Shown in pieces: positions 1 to 6,901 of a stretch of DNA of 8,782 nt. Location: NCBI GenBank assembly GCA_964436935.1, contig CAYTES010000057.1:1-8782 (forward strand), in the 5' to 3' direction. The notes under the pieces are model-generated. The model was given only the letters and a program-made list of their open reading frames with translations, made no database searches and was not told the DNA's origin. Position 1 is the stretch's first letter. Each line of letters begins with the position of its first letter. A program made the position numbers and the translations under genes. The DNA is from CAYTES01 sp964436935. Its GTDB lineage: Bacteria; Patescibacteriota; Gracilibacteria; UBA1369; UBA12473.

Positions 1-37
1 ATTGAAAAGCGATTGTATTCGGAGATGCAGTGGACAT
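1..37 (-). CDS. Possible start of a further gene, cut by the window edge
   Basis: Downstream of the large ATPase gene on the same strand, an ATG at 35-37 opens a frame that stays open to the window edge and reads M-S-T-A-S-P-N-T-I-A-F-Q. It lies 37 bases after the ATPase stop codon, and an A+U-rich stretch precedes it, as with the ATPase and ytxH starts here. No Shine-Dalgarno sequence is visible. A second ATG at 67-69 in another frame is also open to the edge for 23 codons, but its composition looks less like a real N-terminus. MoxR/RavA ATPase genes are often followed by a von Willebrand factor A (VWA) protein gene, so that would be the expected neighbour. Twelve codons are too few to test this, and the entry may be chance. 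Confidence 0.25.
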   Translation of the reverse strand, partial: MSTASPNTIAFQ

Positions 38-74
38 AAGATGGGTAATTTATTTTTAGAAGCTCCCATAACGT

Positions 75-3000
75 TTATATGGCAGCCAATGCTTGAGCCT
101 TGCTTTGATAATCCACTTTTATTTTCTCCGCTTCATCCACCATACCTTCTAGGGTTGAAACGTGTACAGGATCTATTGATGCATGATGCTGATACAAATA
201 GGCCTTTGCTTGTTCTAAAAAGCTGTTTAAATCCGTGAAGATATTATTTTGGCGTAAAAACTGACTGGTCAAATGAACATTGTCCGGTTTCAATGTGTTC
301 AAATCGTCCATCGCAAACCCGTGAGGCGTACGAATTTCGCCAATGGCTTTCACCCAAACGCGGCCCACGGCAATCAGTTGATCCGCTCCATGACCAATCA
401 ACTCTCGCATCGGTTTTTGAACGGTCATTTCAAGATCCAGGCTGAACGTTTTTTGCAAAAGCTCCAATTCCGGCTTCAAATTCCGGGTCAAAACAGGAAA
501 AAGTAATCCGACTTCGCTTTGAAGTTGACCGATCTGTTCCAATCCCGCCTTGCCCCCATTCAGCACGGCCCCCATAATGGCTTGTTTTTTCAATTGAGCA
601 TTGACCCATTCTCCCACTTTTTTTTCCAAAACCACTTTCAATTGAGGATAGATCGTTCCCAGGTCCACATGCCCCGACCCCAAGAATTCTTTTATACGCT
701 CAAAAGGTTCCACCATGAGTATATTCCAGGTTTCTCCACTTTCCACGTCCACATTTTGGATTAATTTCTGTAAATCCGTGGTGATTTGCTGCGTCACCAC
801 CGTATTTCCGGAATAATCGAGCGGGATATGGGACCACGGAGAGGCGACCGTGGTGGTCATGCTTCCAAAAAAGGGTTCGTATTTCTGTATGAATTCTTCG
901 GGCGTATGAAGGGCATCCTGGCCCAAATTTCCCAATTTTTCGCGAATCATCATGCCACTCAACTGGCGTCCCAATTCCTGAGTCTGTTGCTGAATGGCCT
1001 CGTGAAGCTTCGTCCATTCCGGTTTTAAATCGGAAGTCATCTCACTAAAAACATCCGCCACGGAAACCGTTTCTATGATTTGCTCCATCACCTCTAACTT
1101 AACCGGTTCAGGCCCGGAAGCCGCGGTCGGAAGGGCTGGAATGAGAAGGGTTTCCAAGGTTTTTATATTTTTTGCAGTGGGTTGAATGCCTTCCTGAATC
1201 AGAAAATCCCGCTTCATGTCACTATCTCCAAGGGCTTGCGTTGCCGCGGCTTCAATGGGTCCTTTAATAGTCTGGGACTCAATAGTCATGGGAGCCAAGG
1301 TTATTCTGGCCGGCTTTAAAGGAAACCGAAATCGAACATCCGCTCCGGAGCGATACGCTTTCTTTATGGCATCCAGAATATCCTCCCTGAGAATCGTGGC
1401 TTCGTAGTGAGGATTCCAGCCATTACCCAGTAGACTAGCTTGTTTTTTAACCACCTTGTCATAAACTGCTCGAATTTCAGGAATTTTCAATAAAGCTGCC
1501 CCTTCATGATTTAATGTTTGCTCCAAACAAAAGGAGCGATATTTCCCTTGAAGTTCCGACCGTTCCATGGGACGGTTGATGACTTTAACCGTGGCCCACT
1601 GAATGGCAAAATGGGTTTCATCTCCCTCGTCTTCCACCAGTTTTCCCACAGCTCCTTTTTGCTTTTGTTGTTTATGAATATAGGCTTCTACGGTTTCGTG
1701 TGGGATTTGCGCCTTGTTGCTTATACGAATTTCATCCTGAACCGCTCCCGTTTCCTGATAAGCCTGAAGCGCGGCATTCATCGTGAGCAACCATTTTCCT
1801 CGTTCATCCGTTGGTAAGGTTCCAAACTGAGCGGTACCCGTCTCAAGAATGAGCGCCAGATTTTGAAGGATCCTCGTATGCAGTTCCGCAAAACGGTCCA
1901 GGGGTACTTTTCCTTCAATTCCGTCACGGATCACTAATTGAGATAGGCGTCGTGCTTCCTGATAATTTTTAACGAGTTGATGAAATGCCCCCTTGGACGG
2001 AGCGGAGAGCTTGGAAACCCTATCTAGGGCCGCCTGTTTGATGATGTTGGCCACCGCTTCAATGGTTTTATCGCCCAAAATCGGCTCATCCTCGGTTAAC
2101 GCTTTCAAATCACTTAGTGCTTCCCCCACGGAACCCTGCTGCCTGCTCCGGTCCACATAATAGTTTTGCAATGCGGTTTTAAAATTGTCCAGAGCGACGT
2201 CCATGATATTCCTAAAAAAGGAGTCCTTAAATTCGGGAAGATCCGACTGAACGTTGGCTATAAACGCATTCCTGATCTGATCCACTGGCCCTCCAGCGGA
2301 AATCTGAAGTGCCAGCAGATTCAAATAAACCGCCACGGCATCTGCATAGACTCGATCTCCATCCGCCACATAAGGGGCTCCATTTTTAATCGGCCGTAAA
2401 AGACCTTCCACCAGGGTGATCCCTTGAACCACTTCCGAAGGGGTCAACCGACTTTTTACTTTAACCTTCCAAATATCCACCGAACTTTTTAAGCCCGCGA
2501 AATTGGTAGGGACTCTTGATGAGAGCACATTGGTCGCCCCGGGAAGAATGGCGCGGCATACGTCTTCAAAACTTTCGTCCTCAACCTTAAGGCGTTGAAG
2601 CACTTCTTTGTCCCCTTTGTCCCGAATGGCCTCTTCCGAAGGAATGTCTTGAATCAACGGCCCCCGCATCATAAAAAAGAGCCTCAAATCTTTAAAATCA
2701 TCCGGTATCACCGCCAAAGGAGTATTGGGGTTGCGCACATGCCTCAATACGGCAATCGCCGGCAATATGTTGAGGATATTGTTTAGGGTTCGATTGCTGA
2801 GCATTCTTGATTCTTTCATGCCCCGCCCGAAGTCTTCTTTTCTATCCGCAATCGTGTTTTTATATTTTTCGAAAAAATCTGCCGCAAGGTCCAAGGGCCA
2901 ATTTTCGCGAATCATTTTTCGCTGGACATGTCCCACCGCCTCTCTTAATAAATCCAATTCCTGAATATCCAAAGGTGAAATCACCAAGCCTTCATTTTTG

Positions 3001-3689
3001 GAGGGATTCAATTTTCGATCCCCGGCCTTTCCTATAATTTTCCTATTGGAACCCGAACGCATGGAGCCATTGGTGGTCCAAAAAATAAAACTGAACCGAT
3101 CCAGCAACGCATCCAGTTCGTCTCCAAAACGCGCATTCAACTGTTCCAAGGTTTTATTGGAAGCCCCAAAAGCGGTTCTTAACGGAATATTGATTTCCTC
3201 ATTTCCATCATTGATGGTCCTCTCATTCAAAACAGTAAGTAATGTTCCTCTCTGCAGAGCGGGAGGCGCATCAAAAAGCTCATCCAAAAAGGCAAAAAGG
3301 CGGAAACCGATTCCTTTTTTAATTTGTCGTCGCAACTCCATTTCCCCCTTTTCATTGGTGCGGGGCAAAGAGGGCCCCACCACCTCTCCCGTACGACGTT
3401 CCATATGAAACTGCAGGGAAAAAAGACTGGGCTTTCCTTCCTCATGAATCCGTTTCAGTACTTTTCGCGATATATCACTTTTTGCGGTGCCGGGATGTCC
3501 CAGAATCAAGGCATGCTGTTGGGCCAAAAGCGCCAACTGAATTTGCCTCACCAAATCTTCACGCTCAATCATGTGATCGCCAATCTCGCTAAAAAACTGA
3601 TTCCAATGTTTTCCCACTTCAAGAAGCATCTCCTGATTGAACTCGAGACGCGAAGAAGGGGATTTAAGAATTTCAGTGGAAGGAGACAT
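75..3689 (-). CDS. Giant RavA/MoxR-family AAA+ ATPase with long unrecognised C-terminal region
   Basis: This 1204-residue protein has a complete MoxR-type AAA+ module in its first ~310 residues. The Walker A motif GHPGTAKS is at 64-71, and the Walker B motif ends in FLDE at 134-137. Sensor 1 is GASN at 175-178, followed by an LLDRF segment with a candidate arginine finger, R198. A sensor-2-like SNR is at 298-300. The LLTVLNER segment (151-157) closely matches the RavA branch. MoxR/RavA ATPases act as ATP-driven chaperones or remodelling factors, often with a VWA partner. E. coli RavA is about 500 residues, so this protein is more than twice that size. The ~860 residues after the AAA+ module look mainly helical, with no transmembrane segment or signal peptide, and I recognise no domain. 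It is therefore probably cytosolic. The start is the first ATG of the frame. It has no Shine-Dalgarno sequence, only an A-rich then C-rich leader. The AAA+ assignment is secure. The substrate and the role of the C-terminal region are unknown. Confidence 0.9.
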   Translation of the reverse strand: MSPSTEILKSPSSRLEFNQEMLLEVGKHWNQFFSEIGDHMIEREDLVRQIQLALLAQQHALILGHPGTAKSDISRKVLKRIHEEGKPSLFSLQFHMERRTGEVVGPSLPRTNEKGEMELRRQIKKGIGFRLFAFLDELFDAPPALQRGTLLTVLNERTINDGNEEINIPLRTAFGASNKTLEQLNARFGDELDALLDRFSFIFWTTNGSMRSGSNRKIIGKAGDRKLNPSKNEGLVISPLDIQELDLLREAVGHVQRKMIRENWPLDLAADFFEKYKNTIADRKEDFGRGMKESRMLSNRTLNNILNILPAIAVLRHVRNPNTPLAVIPDDFKDLRLFFMMRGPLIQDIPSEEAIRDKGDKEVLQRLKVEDESFEDVCRAILPGATNVLSSRVPTNFAGLKSSVDIWKVKVKSRLTPSEVVQGITLVEGLLRPIKNGAPYVADGDRVYADAVAVYLNLLALQISAGGPVDQIRNAFIANVQSDLPEFKDSFFRNIMDVALDNFKTALQNYYVDRSRQQGSVGEALSDLKALTEDEPILGDKTIEAVANIIKQAALDRVSKLSAPSKGAFHQLVKNYQEARRLSQLVIRDGIEGKVPLDRFAELHTRILQNLALILETGTAQFGTLPTDERGKWLLTMNAALQAYQETGAVQDEIRISNKAQIPHETVEAYIHKQQKQKGAVGKLVEDEGDETHFAIQWATVKVINRPMERSELQGKYRSFCLEQTLNHEGAALLKIPEIRAVYDKVVKKQASLLGNGWNPHYEATILREDILDAIKKAYRSGADVRFRFPLKPARITLAPMTIESQTIKGPIEAAATQALGDSDMKRDFLIQEGIQPTAKNIKTLETLLIPALPTAASGPEPVKLEVMEQIIETVSVADVFSEMTSDLKPEWTKLHEAIQQQTQELGRQLSGMMIREKLGNLGQDALHTPEEFIQKYEPFFGSMTTTVASPWSHIPLDYSGNTVVTQQITTDLQKLIQNVDVESGETWNILMVEPFERIKEFLGSGHVDLGTIYPQLKVVLEKKVGEWVNAQLKKQAIMGAVLNGGKAGLEQIGQLQSEVGLLFPVLTRNLKPELELLQKTFSLDLEMTVQKPMRELIGHGADQLIAVGRVWVKAIGEIRTPHGFAMDDLNTLKPDNVHLTSQFLRQNNIFTDLNSFLEQAKAYLYQHHASIDPVHVSTLEGMVDEAEKIKVDYQSKAQALAAI

Positions 3690-3725
3690 GGGGTTGTCGG
3701 TTTATTTTTATTTTTTTATCTTATA

Positions 3726-3754
3726 ATTTTAACACAAAATTGCCCACGCAGCAA
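3726..3754 (-). promoter_or_regulatory. Candidate promoter of the large ATPase gene
   Basis: Read on the minus strand, TTGCTG (3749-3754) is followed after 17 bases by TAAAAT (3726-3731), a fair sigma-70-type match. A second -10-like TATAAG lies at 3720-3725. Transcription would start about 30 bases before the ATPase ATG. The gap from vanW is about 96 bases, which leaves room for a separate promoter. This is motif matching only. Confidence 0.35.
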
Positions 3755-3755
3755 T
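3735..3755 (-). terminator. Weak terminator-like hairpin after vanW
   Basis: On the minus strand ATTGC (3751-3755) pairs with GCAAT (3739-3743) across a 7-base loop and is followed directly by TTTT (3735-3738). The stem is only five pairs and the U tract is short, so termination would be partial at best. It overlaps the candidate ATPase promoter, so the two calls compete. A CACTC/GAGTG hairpin (3763-3775) and a 10-base palindrome TGCGATCGCA (3755-3764) lie just upstream of it. Confidence 0.22.
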
Positions 3756-3785
3756 GCGATCGCACTCCGTGAGTGACACTGTGTG

Positions 3786-5663
3786 TTAGGCCTGGGGTTC
3801 AGATGCTCCCTCGGTTCCACCCGGTTCGACCCCGGCCTCTTCTACGACGACTTCCGCTCCCACCTGCCATTTTTCGGCCCGTGCTTCATAGGGACTCACA
3901 ATACTTTCCTCAACGGTGCGCCCATCAAGGTAGGTGATGGTGCGATTCCATGTGGCGGTGAAGCCGTTGTGAGCGCCGTCAATTTTCTTTTTTTCTCCGG
4001 GGGCCAGCTCATTTGTCGTGATGTATTCCGTGGCGGGAGCTCCTCGGCGGTTGGTGATGAAAGGGCCCTCCATCGCCACCTCTCGTCCATCGCGTGTGCC
4101 ATAGAATTTGAAATACGCCTCACTCTGGTCGTTGATGAAGGACTGAACAAGGAGATGATGCCCGGTATCGTTTTCGAATACCAGGTCCACTTGTGGAGGA
4201 TAAACGGTCGCATCCAGCCCATAACCATTAGGGTAGGCGTAGTAGGAGACGGCATACGAGTGATTGTTGCGTTTGATGATCGGCAAACCTCCATACAATG
4301 CGGCTCTGTATATGGTCGAGGATACCTGACAAACCCCTCCACCATACTCGGGAATGGTTCGGTCTTCTTTGATCACCAACTCCTTCACATAGCCGGTACT
4401 TCCGTCCACAGGGCCCAACTGTTTTCCAAAGGAAAACTGTTCTCCCGGAGCGATCAAAACTCCGTTGAATCGGTTGATGGCCACTGAAATATTTTTAATA
4501 CGGTTAGCGGTAGAATGATAAAAAGCGGTGTAGCCCGTGGAATACAGCTCCTGAATGCCCAAATCTTGTAATTCCTGCGGGGCTGTCACTTTGGCCAGGG
4601 TCTCTTTGAGGGGAATCTCCACCTTTGGAATGGATTGATTTAAAGCAGTTTCCACGAGCGCCATTAAGGTTTCGTAACGGATTTGAATTCCGTTGGTGGC
4701 GGTTCCTTCGAAGGTAATACGCCCCTGATCATCCTTGAGAATCGTGACATCTTCCGGGGCTTTTTCCACCTTGATCCCAATGGTTTCGGCCCAATTTTGT
4801 TGCGCGAGCTCACTATTCAAGCCCAGGTTTACTTGGGGGGCATTTGTTCCGGTGACCGGCTCGAATGTGATCCAGTCGAGATGCTCCATCCAAGGGATTT
4901 CCCATGCTTGGTCCTGAGCCAGGAGGGTGGTGGTTTGAGCCAATTTGATTTTAAGTTCCTCCTTTTGCGGTTCCAATTGTGCGGTGGTTACCGTGGGTTC
5001 CTGAATCGTAACATTCAACTCCAGTGGTTGAGGATCTAAATGAGCCACTTGCGCTTCGACCGCTTGTTTCAAGGCTTCCATCTCTGCCGTCCATCCCCGT
5101 TGTTCGGGTAAAACATCGAGGTCTTTTCGTGTGCTGTTCCAAGCCAGCTTGGCATTTTGCACCTCCATGTTCAGATCCACAATCCGTTTCGCTATCGCCT
5201 CTTGAAATTTGGCTTCATCCAAGCTGTACTGCGTCCTAAACCCTTCACTTCCCGGGAGGAATAAAGGCACCCACCGGGCCCAATTGGAAAAGGTCATCAC
5301 GGGAAACGCTTGAAGGCTTTGCTCCTTATGGAGGGTAACCCCCAACTCTTCCAAGGTGAAGGTGTACGGCACATCCTTAAAGTGAATCGTGAGAGAAGAA
5401 TGATCAAAAGCTTCCAAGGCGGCTTCGTACTTTTTCCGGGCCAAAACCCCTTCTTCTCCGCTTAAGTTTTGCTCTCCAATGATGGTGTTAGGGGCCACTT
5501 TATCCGCCAAAGCGATTTGAAATCCTCCCATCAACACCACCATAAGGACCACCAGACCCATGCCAAGATAGACTCCGTAAAATTTCCGTGTCCTTTTTTC
5601 CAAAACCTCTCCTTTTTGAGGTGCTTTTTTGGAGGGTGGTTTTGACGTTGAGGAATGACTCAT
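3786..5663 (-). CDS. VanW-family membrane-anchored peptidoglycan protein (YoaR-like)
   Basis: This 625-residue protein has a basic cytosolic N-terminus and one transmembrane segment (about 29-52), so the rest should face outward. Residues ~85-230 and ~290-365 resemble two putative peptidoglycan-binding domains of the PG_binding_4 type. The VanW domain follows (~375-520) with its hallmark GGGVCQVSST at 441-450 (Cys445) and a conserved NNHSY at 466-470 (His468). Residues ~540-600 look like the G5-like tail common in YoaR/VanW proteins, and the last ~25 residues are rich in Glu and Gly. VanW genes were first noted in vancomycin-resistance clusters. VanW domains of Clostridioides difficile have been reported to have L,D-transpeptidase activity, which makes Cys445 a candidate nucleophile. 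The length is typical for the multi-domain form. The ATG lies 14 bases after the ytxH stop and has no Shine-Dalgarno, so the two genes are probably cotranscribed. Nothing here suggests a vancomycin-resistance cluster. The family is certain and the activity is inferred. Confidence 0.92.
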   Translation of the reverse strand: MSHSSTSKPPSKKAPQKGEVLEKRTRKFYGVYLGMGLVVLMVVLMGGFQIALADKVAPNTIIGEQNLSGEEGVLARKKYEAALEAFDHSSLTIHFKDVPYTFTLEELGVTLHKEQSLQAFPVMTFSNWARWVPLFLPGSEGFRTQYSLDEAKFQEAIAKRIVDLNMEVQNAKLAWNSTRKDLDVLPEQRGWTAEMEALKQAVEAQVAHLDPQPLELNVTIQEPTVTTAQLEPQKEELKIKLAQTTTLLAQDQAWEIPWMEHLDWITFEPVTGTNAPQVNLGLNSELAQQNWAETIGIKVEKAPEDVTILKDDQGRITFEGTATNGIQIRYETLMALVETALNQSIPKVEIPLKETLAKVTAPQELQDLGIQELYSTGYTAFYHSTANRIKNISVAINRFNGVLIAPGEQFSFGKQLGPVDGSTGYVKELVIKEDRTIPEYGGGVCQVSSTIYRAALYGGLPIIKRNNHSYAVSYYAYPNGYGLDATVYPPQVDLVFENDTGHHLLVQSFINDQSEAYFKFYGTRDGREVAMEGPFITNRRGAPATEYITTNELAPGEKKKIDGAHNGFTATWNRTITYLDGRTVEESIVSPYEARAEKWQVGAEVVVEEAGVEPGGTEGASEPQA

Positions 5664-5677
5664 ATTTGGAAGGGATG

Positions 5678-6037
5678 CTATTGTTCTTTCTCGTGGCGAT
5701 GCGCCTCCATTTCATTCGGAATCTCTTTGAGTGTATTGGGCTGATGCGATCGCTTTTGACCGGAAGAAGCGGACGGCGTGGGGGATCCCGCTTCTTTAAA
5801 GAGAAGTTTTTTGGCAATTTTCAGGAATCCTTTTGCCGTTTCCTGGGTTAATTTTTTCAATTCATTGACATTTTTACCCACGCCGTCCTTGATCACCTGC
5901 CGCGTTTCTTCTCCTTTTTTGGGCGCCACGGTTAATCCGATCACGGAACCGATGGCCGTTCCAATGATCGCCCCCATTACGATTTTATCAATGGTGCTTT
6001 TCTCCTCGGCTTCTCTTTTTTTATGACGACCAAACAT
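5678..6037 (-). CDS. YtxH-domain small membrane protein
   Basis: This 119-residue protein begins with a short charged segment (GRHKKREAEEK). A gly-zipper-like hydrophobic helix follows at about 18-37 (GAIIGTAIGSVIG), then the characteristic APKKGEETR at 38-46. This is the signature of YtxH-type proteins, small single-pass proteins known from general-stress operons in Bacillus, with no established biochemical function. Residues 47-80 are amphipathic and Lys-rich. The tail (85-119) is hydrophilic and low in complexity, rich in Ser, Pro, Glu and His, and probably disordered. The gene starts 32 bases after the toxin stop and ends 14 bases before vanW. This suggests a ytxH-vanW unit, with the small protein acting at the membrane beside VanW. 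The start is the only sensible ATG. It lacks a Shine-Dalgarno and follows UUUAUCC. Confidence 0.82.
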   Translation of the reverse strand: MFGRHKKREAEEKSTIDKIVMGAIIGTAIGSVIGLTVAPKKGEETRQVIKDGVGKNVNELKKLTQETAKGFLKIAKKLLFKEAGSPTPSASSGQKRSHQPNTLKEIPNEMEAHRHEKEQ

Positions 6038-6069
6038 GGATAAAGATTACATTTTTATTAAAAACGGCT

Positions 6070-6330
6070 TCAGTATACTTGATTATGCGTTCCCACATCA
6101 AGAAATATAACCACCACATAGCCATCGTATTCTTGAAAAACAATTCGTATGTCGCTCGTTACTGAAATCGCACGTGAATTTTGCATGTCTCCCTTAAGGG
6201 CATGATTTTTCAACTGCGGAGCGAATGGGTTTTCTGTAAATTGAGTCACCGTCTTAATGACCTTATCCTTTAGTTTTGCGTTAAGCTTGTTGAATCTTTT
6301 ATCAAAATTTTTATGATACTCAATTTGCAT
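6070..6330 (-). CDS. yafQ: YafQ/RelE-family toxin, predicted ribosome-dependent mRNA endonuclease
   Basis: This 86-residue toxin is of the RelE superfamily, closest in pattern to YafQ and the RelE/StbE group. These enzymes cut mRNA in the ribosomal A site and slow growth when the antitoxin is degraded. The N-terminal part (FDKRFNKLNAKLKDKV) gives the usual two helices. LKNHALKG at 40-47 and the C-terminal DVGTHNQVY at 78-86 are family signatures. Compared by eye with E. coli YafQ (His50, His63, Asp67, His87), I place His43, Ser56, Asp60 and His82, so three of the four active-site residues are kept and the second histidine is Ser. Arg53 and Arg62 could also contribute. Its ATG lies inside the antitoxin's last codons (11-base overlap), which implies translational coupling. 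AAAGGA sits directly against the ATG, too close for a normal Shine-Dalgarno. The gene is full length and looks intact. Confidence 0.88.
   Translation of the reverse strand: MQIEYHKNFDKRFNKLNAKLKDKVIKTVTQFTENPFAPQLKNHALKGDMQNSRAISVTSDIRIVFQEYDGYVVVIFLDVGTHNQVY
6072..6101 (-). promoter_or_regulatory. Candidate promoter for ytxH-vanW inside the toxin 3' end
   Basis: On the minus strand TTGATG (6096-6101) and TATACT (6072-6077) are 18 bases apart. The -10 element overlaps the last codons and stop of the toxin gene, so the start would be near 6065, about 28 bases before the ytxH ATG. An A+T-rich 13-base palindrome (6052-6064) lies in the putative leader. If real, the envelope genes can be expressed independently of the toxin-antitoxin operon. 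Confidence 0.35.
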
Positions 6331-6607
6331 CCTTTAGATTCTTTAAATAGTGGATCGCCTCTTTCTCATTCATAGGCCCCGTTGTGTTGATTCCTCTCTT
6401 TGCCTCTTCCGCTGCCTTAAGAATGGCTTGTTCCTCTTTCACGGTGAGTCCATTTTCGGTCAATAACTTAAAGGGAATGCCCTTGGTGACAATGATTTGC
6501 TTGAGGTAAACCTTGATAGCACTGCTCATGTCCATCCCCAAATCGTCCAGAATTTTTTTGACTTTTTTCTTGGTATTTTCATCAATACGGATCTGAAGGG
6601 TGGTCAT
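6320..6607 (-). CDS. dinJ: RelB/DinJ-family antitoxin
   Basis: This 95-residue protein has an N-terminal ribbon-helix-helix DNA-binding domain (~2-45). The strand TLQIRID is followed by two helices (NTKKKVKKILDDLG and SSAIKVYLKQI), then the G-I-P-F motif at 43-46 typical of RelB/DinJ. Residues 55-95 are helical and charged, as expected for the segment that wraps and blocks the toxin. It should dimerise, bind inverted repeats in its own promoter and neutralise the YafQ-like toxin encoded by the overlapping gene. The upstream region carries such repeats over a consensus-like promoter. The ATG is the first of the frame and is preceded by AGCCACCC, with no Shine-Dalgarno. The pairing and gene order (antitoxin first, overlapping ends) are standard for the dinJ-yafQ type, so the assignment is secure at family level. 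Confidence 0.88.
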   Translation of the reverse strand: MTTLQIRIDENTKKKVKKILDDLGMDMSSAIKVYLKQIIVTKGIPFKLLTENGLTVKEEQAILKAAEEAKRGINTTGPMNEKEAIHYLKNLKDAN

Positions 6608-6623
6608 GGGTGGCTAGGCTAAA

Positions 6624-6677
6624 TTATAATATTGTAATGATATTATAACTACTTTGTCACTACAATATCAATACAAT
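6624..6677 (-). promoter_or_regulatory. Toxin-antitoxin promoter with overlapping operators
   Basis: On the minus strand TTGATA (6666-6671) and a perfect TATAAT (6642-6647) are separated by 18 bases. Two inverted repeats cover them. TTATAATAT/ATATTATAA (6624-6632 and 6640-6648) is perfect with a 7-base spacer. ATTGTAATGATATT/AATATCAATACAAT (6631-6644 and 6664-6677) has one mismatch in 14. The -35 lies in the right arm and the -10 in the left arm of the larger repeat. This is the layout expected for autorepression by a ribbon-helix-helix antitoxin and its toxin complex. The protein binding is inferred. Confidence 0.65.
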
Positions 6678-6782
6678 TGGCTAACGTTGTGTTTCCTGAG
6701 TGAGAAATTTACAGGAAGAACCACCGAGAATCGGGGCCCTATTTTGTGGGACACGAATTGATGCGCTCCCTTTTTTAACTAT
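6678..6782. other. Gene-free spacer between the toxin-antitoxin promoter and the palindrome
   Basis: I see no coding frame here. Two small inverted repeats are present: TTCCTG/CAGGAA (6693-6698 and 6712-6717) and CCGA-GAA-TCGG around 6724-6734. Neither has a U tract on either strand, so neither is a convincing terminator. The right end contains a T6 run and a plus-strand promoter-like sequence that is listed separately. Confidence 0.5.
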
Positions 6783-6785
6783 AAT
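6758..6785 (+). promoter_or_regulatory. Promoter-like sequence pointing into the palindrome and the rny 3' end
   Basis: On the plus strand TTGATG (6758-6763) is followed after 16 bases by a perfect TATAAT (6780-6785). A transcript from it would begin near 6792, run through the large palindrome and continue antisense to rny. The -10 box shares bases with the palindrome's left edge. No start codon with a long frame follows, so any product would be a non-coding RNA. Motif evidence only. Confidence 0.3.
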
Positions 6786-6897
6786 GATGGGATAGAGTGG
6801 TTTCCTTAGCGAGAGCATAAAAGAAAGAAACGACGAAGATCATGATCTGAGGAGTTTCGCTTCTCGCTCGAGCGGGGAAATCCTGTATCCCATCATT
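6783..6897. repeat. 115-base imperfect palindrome directly after rny
   Basis: The outer arms AATGATGGGATA (6783-6794) and TATCCCATCATT (6886-6897) are perfect 12-base inverted repeats. Moving inward, further blocks recur in the same order on both arms: TTTCC, AGCGAGA, GAAAC and AGATCA. The centre is a perfect 12-base palindrome AGATCATGATCT (6837-6848), and the right arm contains another, CGCTCGAGCG (6865-6874). The element starts four bases after the rny stop. It could form a long stem in the rny 3' untranslated region and protect or terminate the message, although no U tract follows. It could also be a MITE or REP-like insertion, although I see no target-site duplication. Confidence 0.7.
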
Positions 6898-6901
6898 TCA
6901 C

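Noticed and set aside
3783..4487. 234-codon open frame on the plus strand
   Set aside because: It lies entirely antisense to the conserved VanW and G5-like coding region, has no recognisable domain and no promoter or ribosome site, so it is a shadow frame.
3786..5663. Vancomycin-resistance gene vanW
   Set aside because: None of the other van genes (ligase, dehydrogenase, dipeptidase, two-component system) is present, and the multi-domain form with peptidoglycan-binding repeats is a general envelope protein.
3755..5753. Two GCGATCGC octamers (3756-3763 and 5746-5753) resembling the cyanobacterial HIP1 repeat
   Set aside because: Two copies in almost 9 kb is far below the density of HIP1 in cyanobacteria and nothing else here suggests a cyanobacterium, so I treat them as chance.
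6721..6740. Small CCGA-GAA-TCGG hairpin as a terminator
   Set aside because: The stem has only four pairs with no U tract on either strand.
6783..6897. Palindrome as an insertion sequence with target-site duplication
   Set aside because: I found no matching direct repeat just outside the two ends and there is no transposase frame, so only a non-autonomous element or RNA hairpin remains possible.
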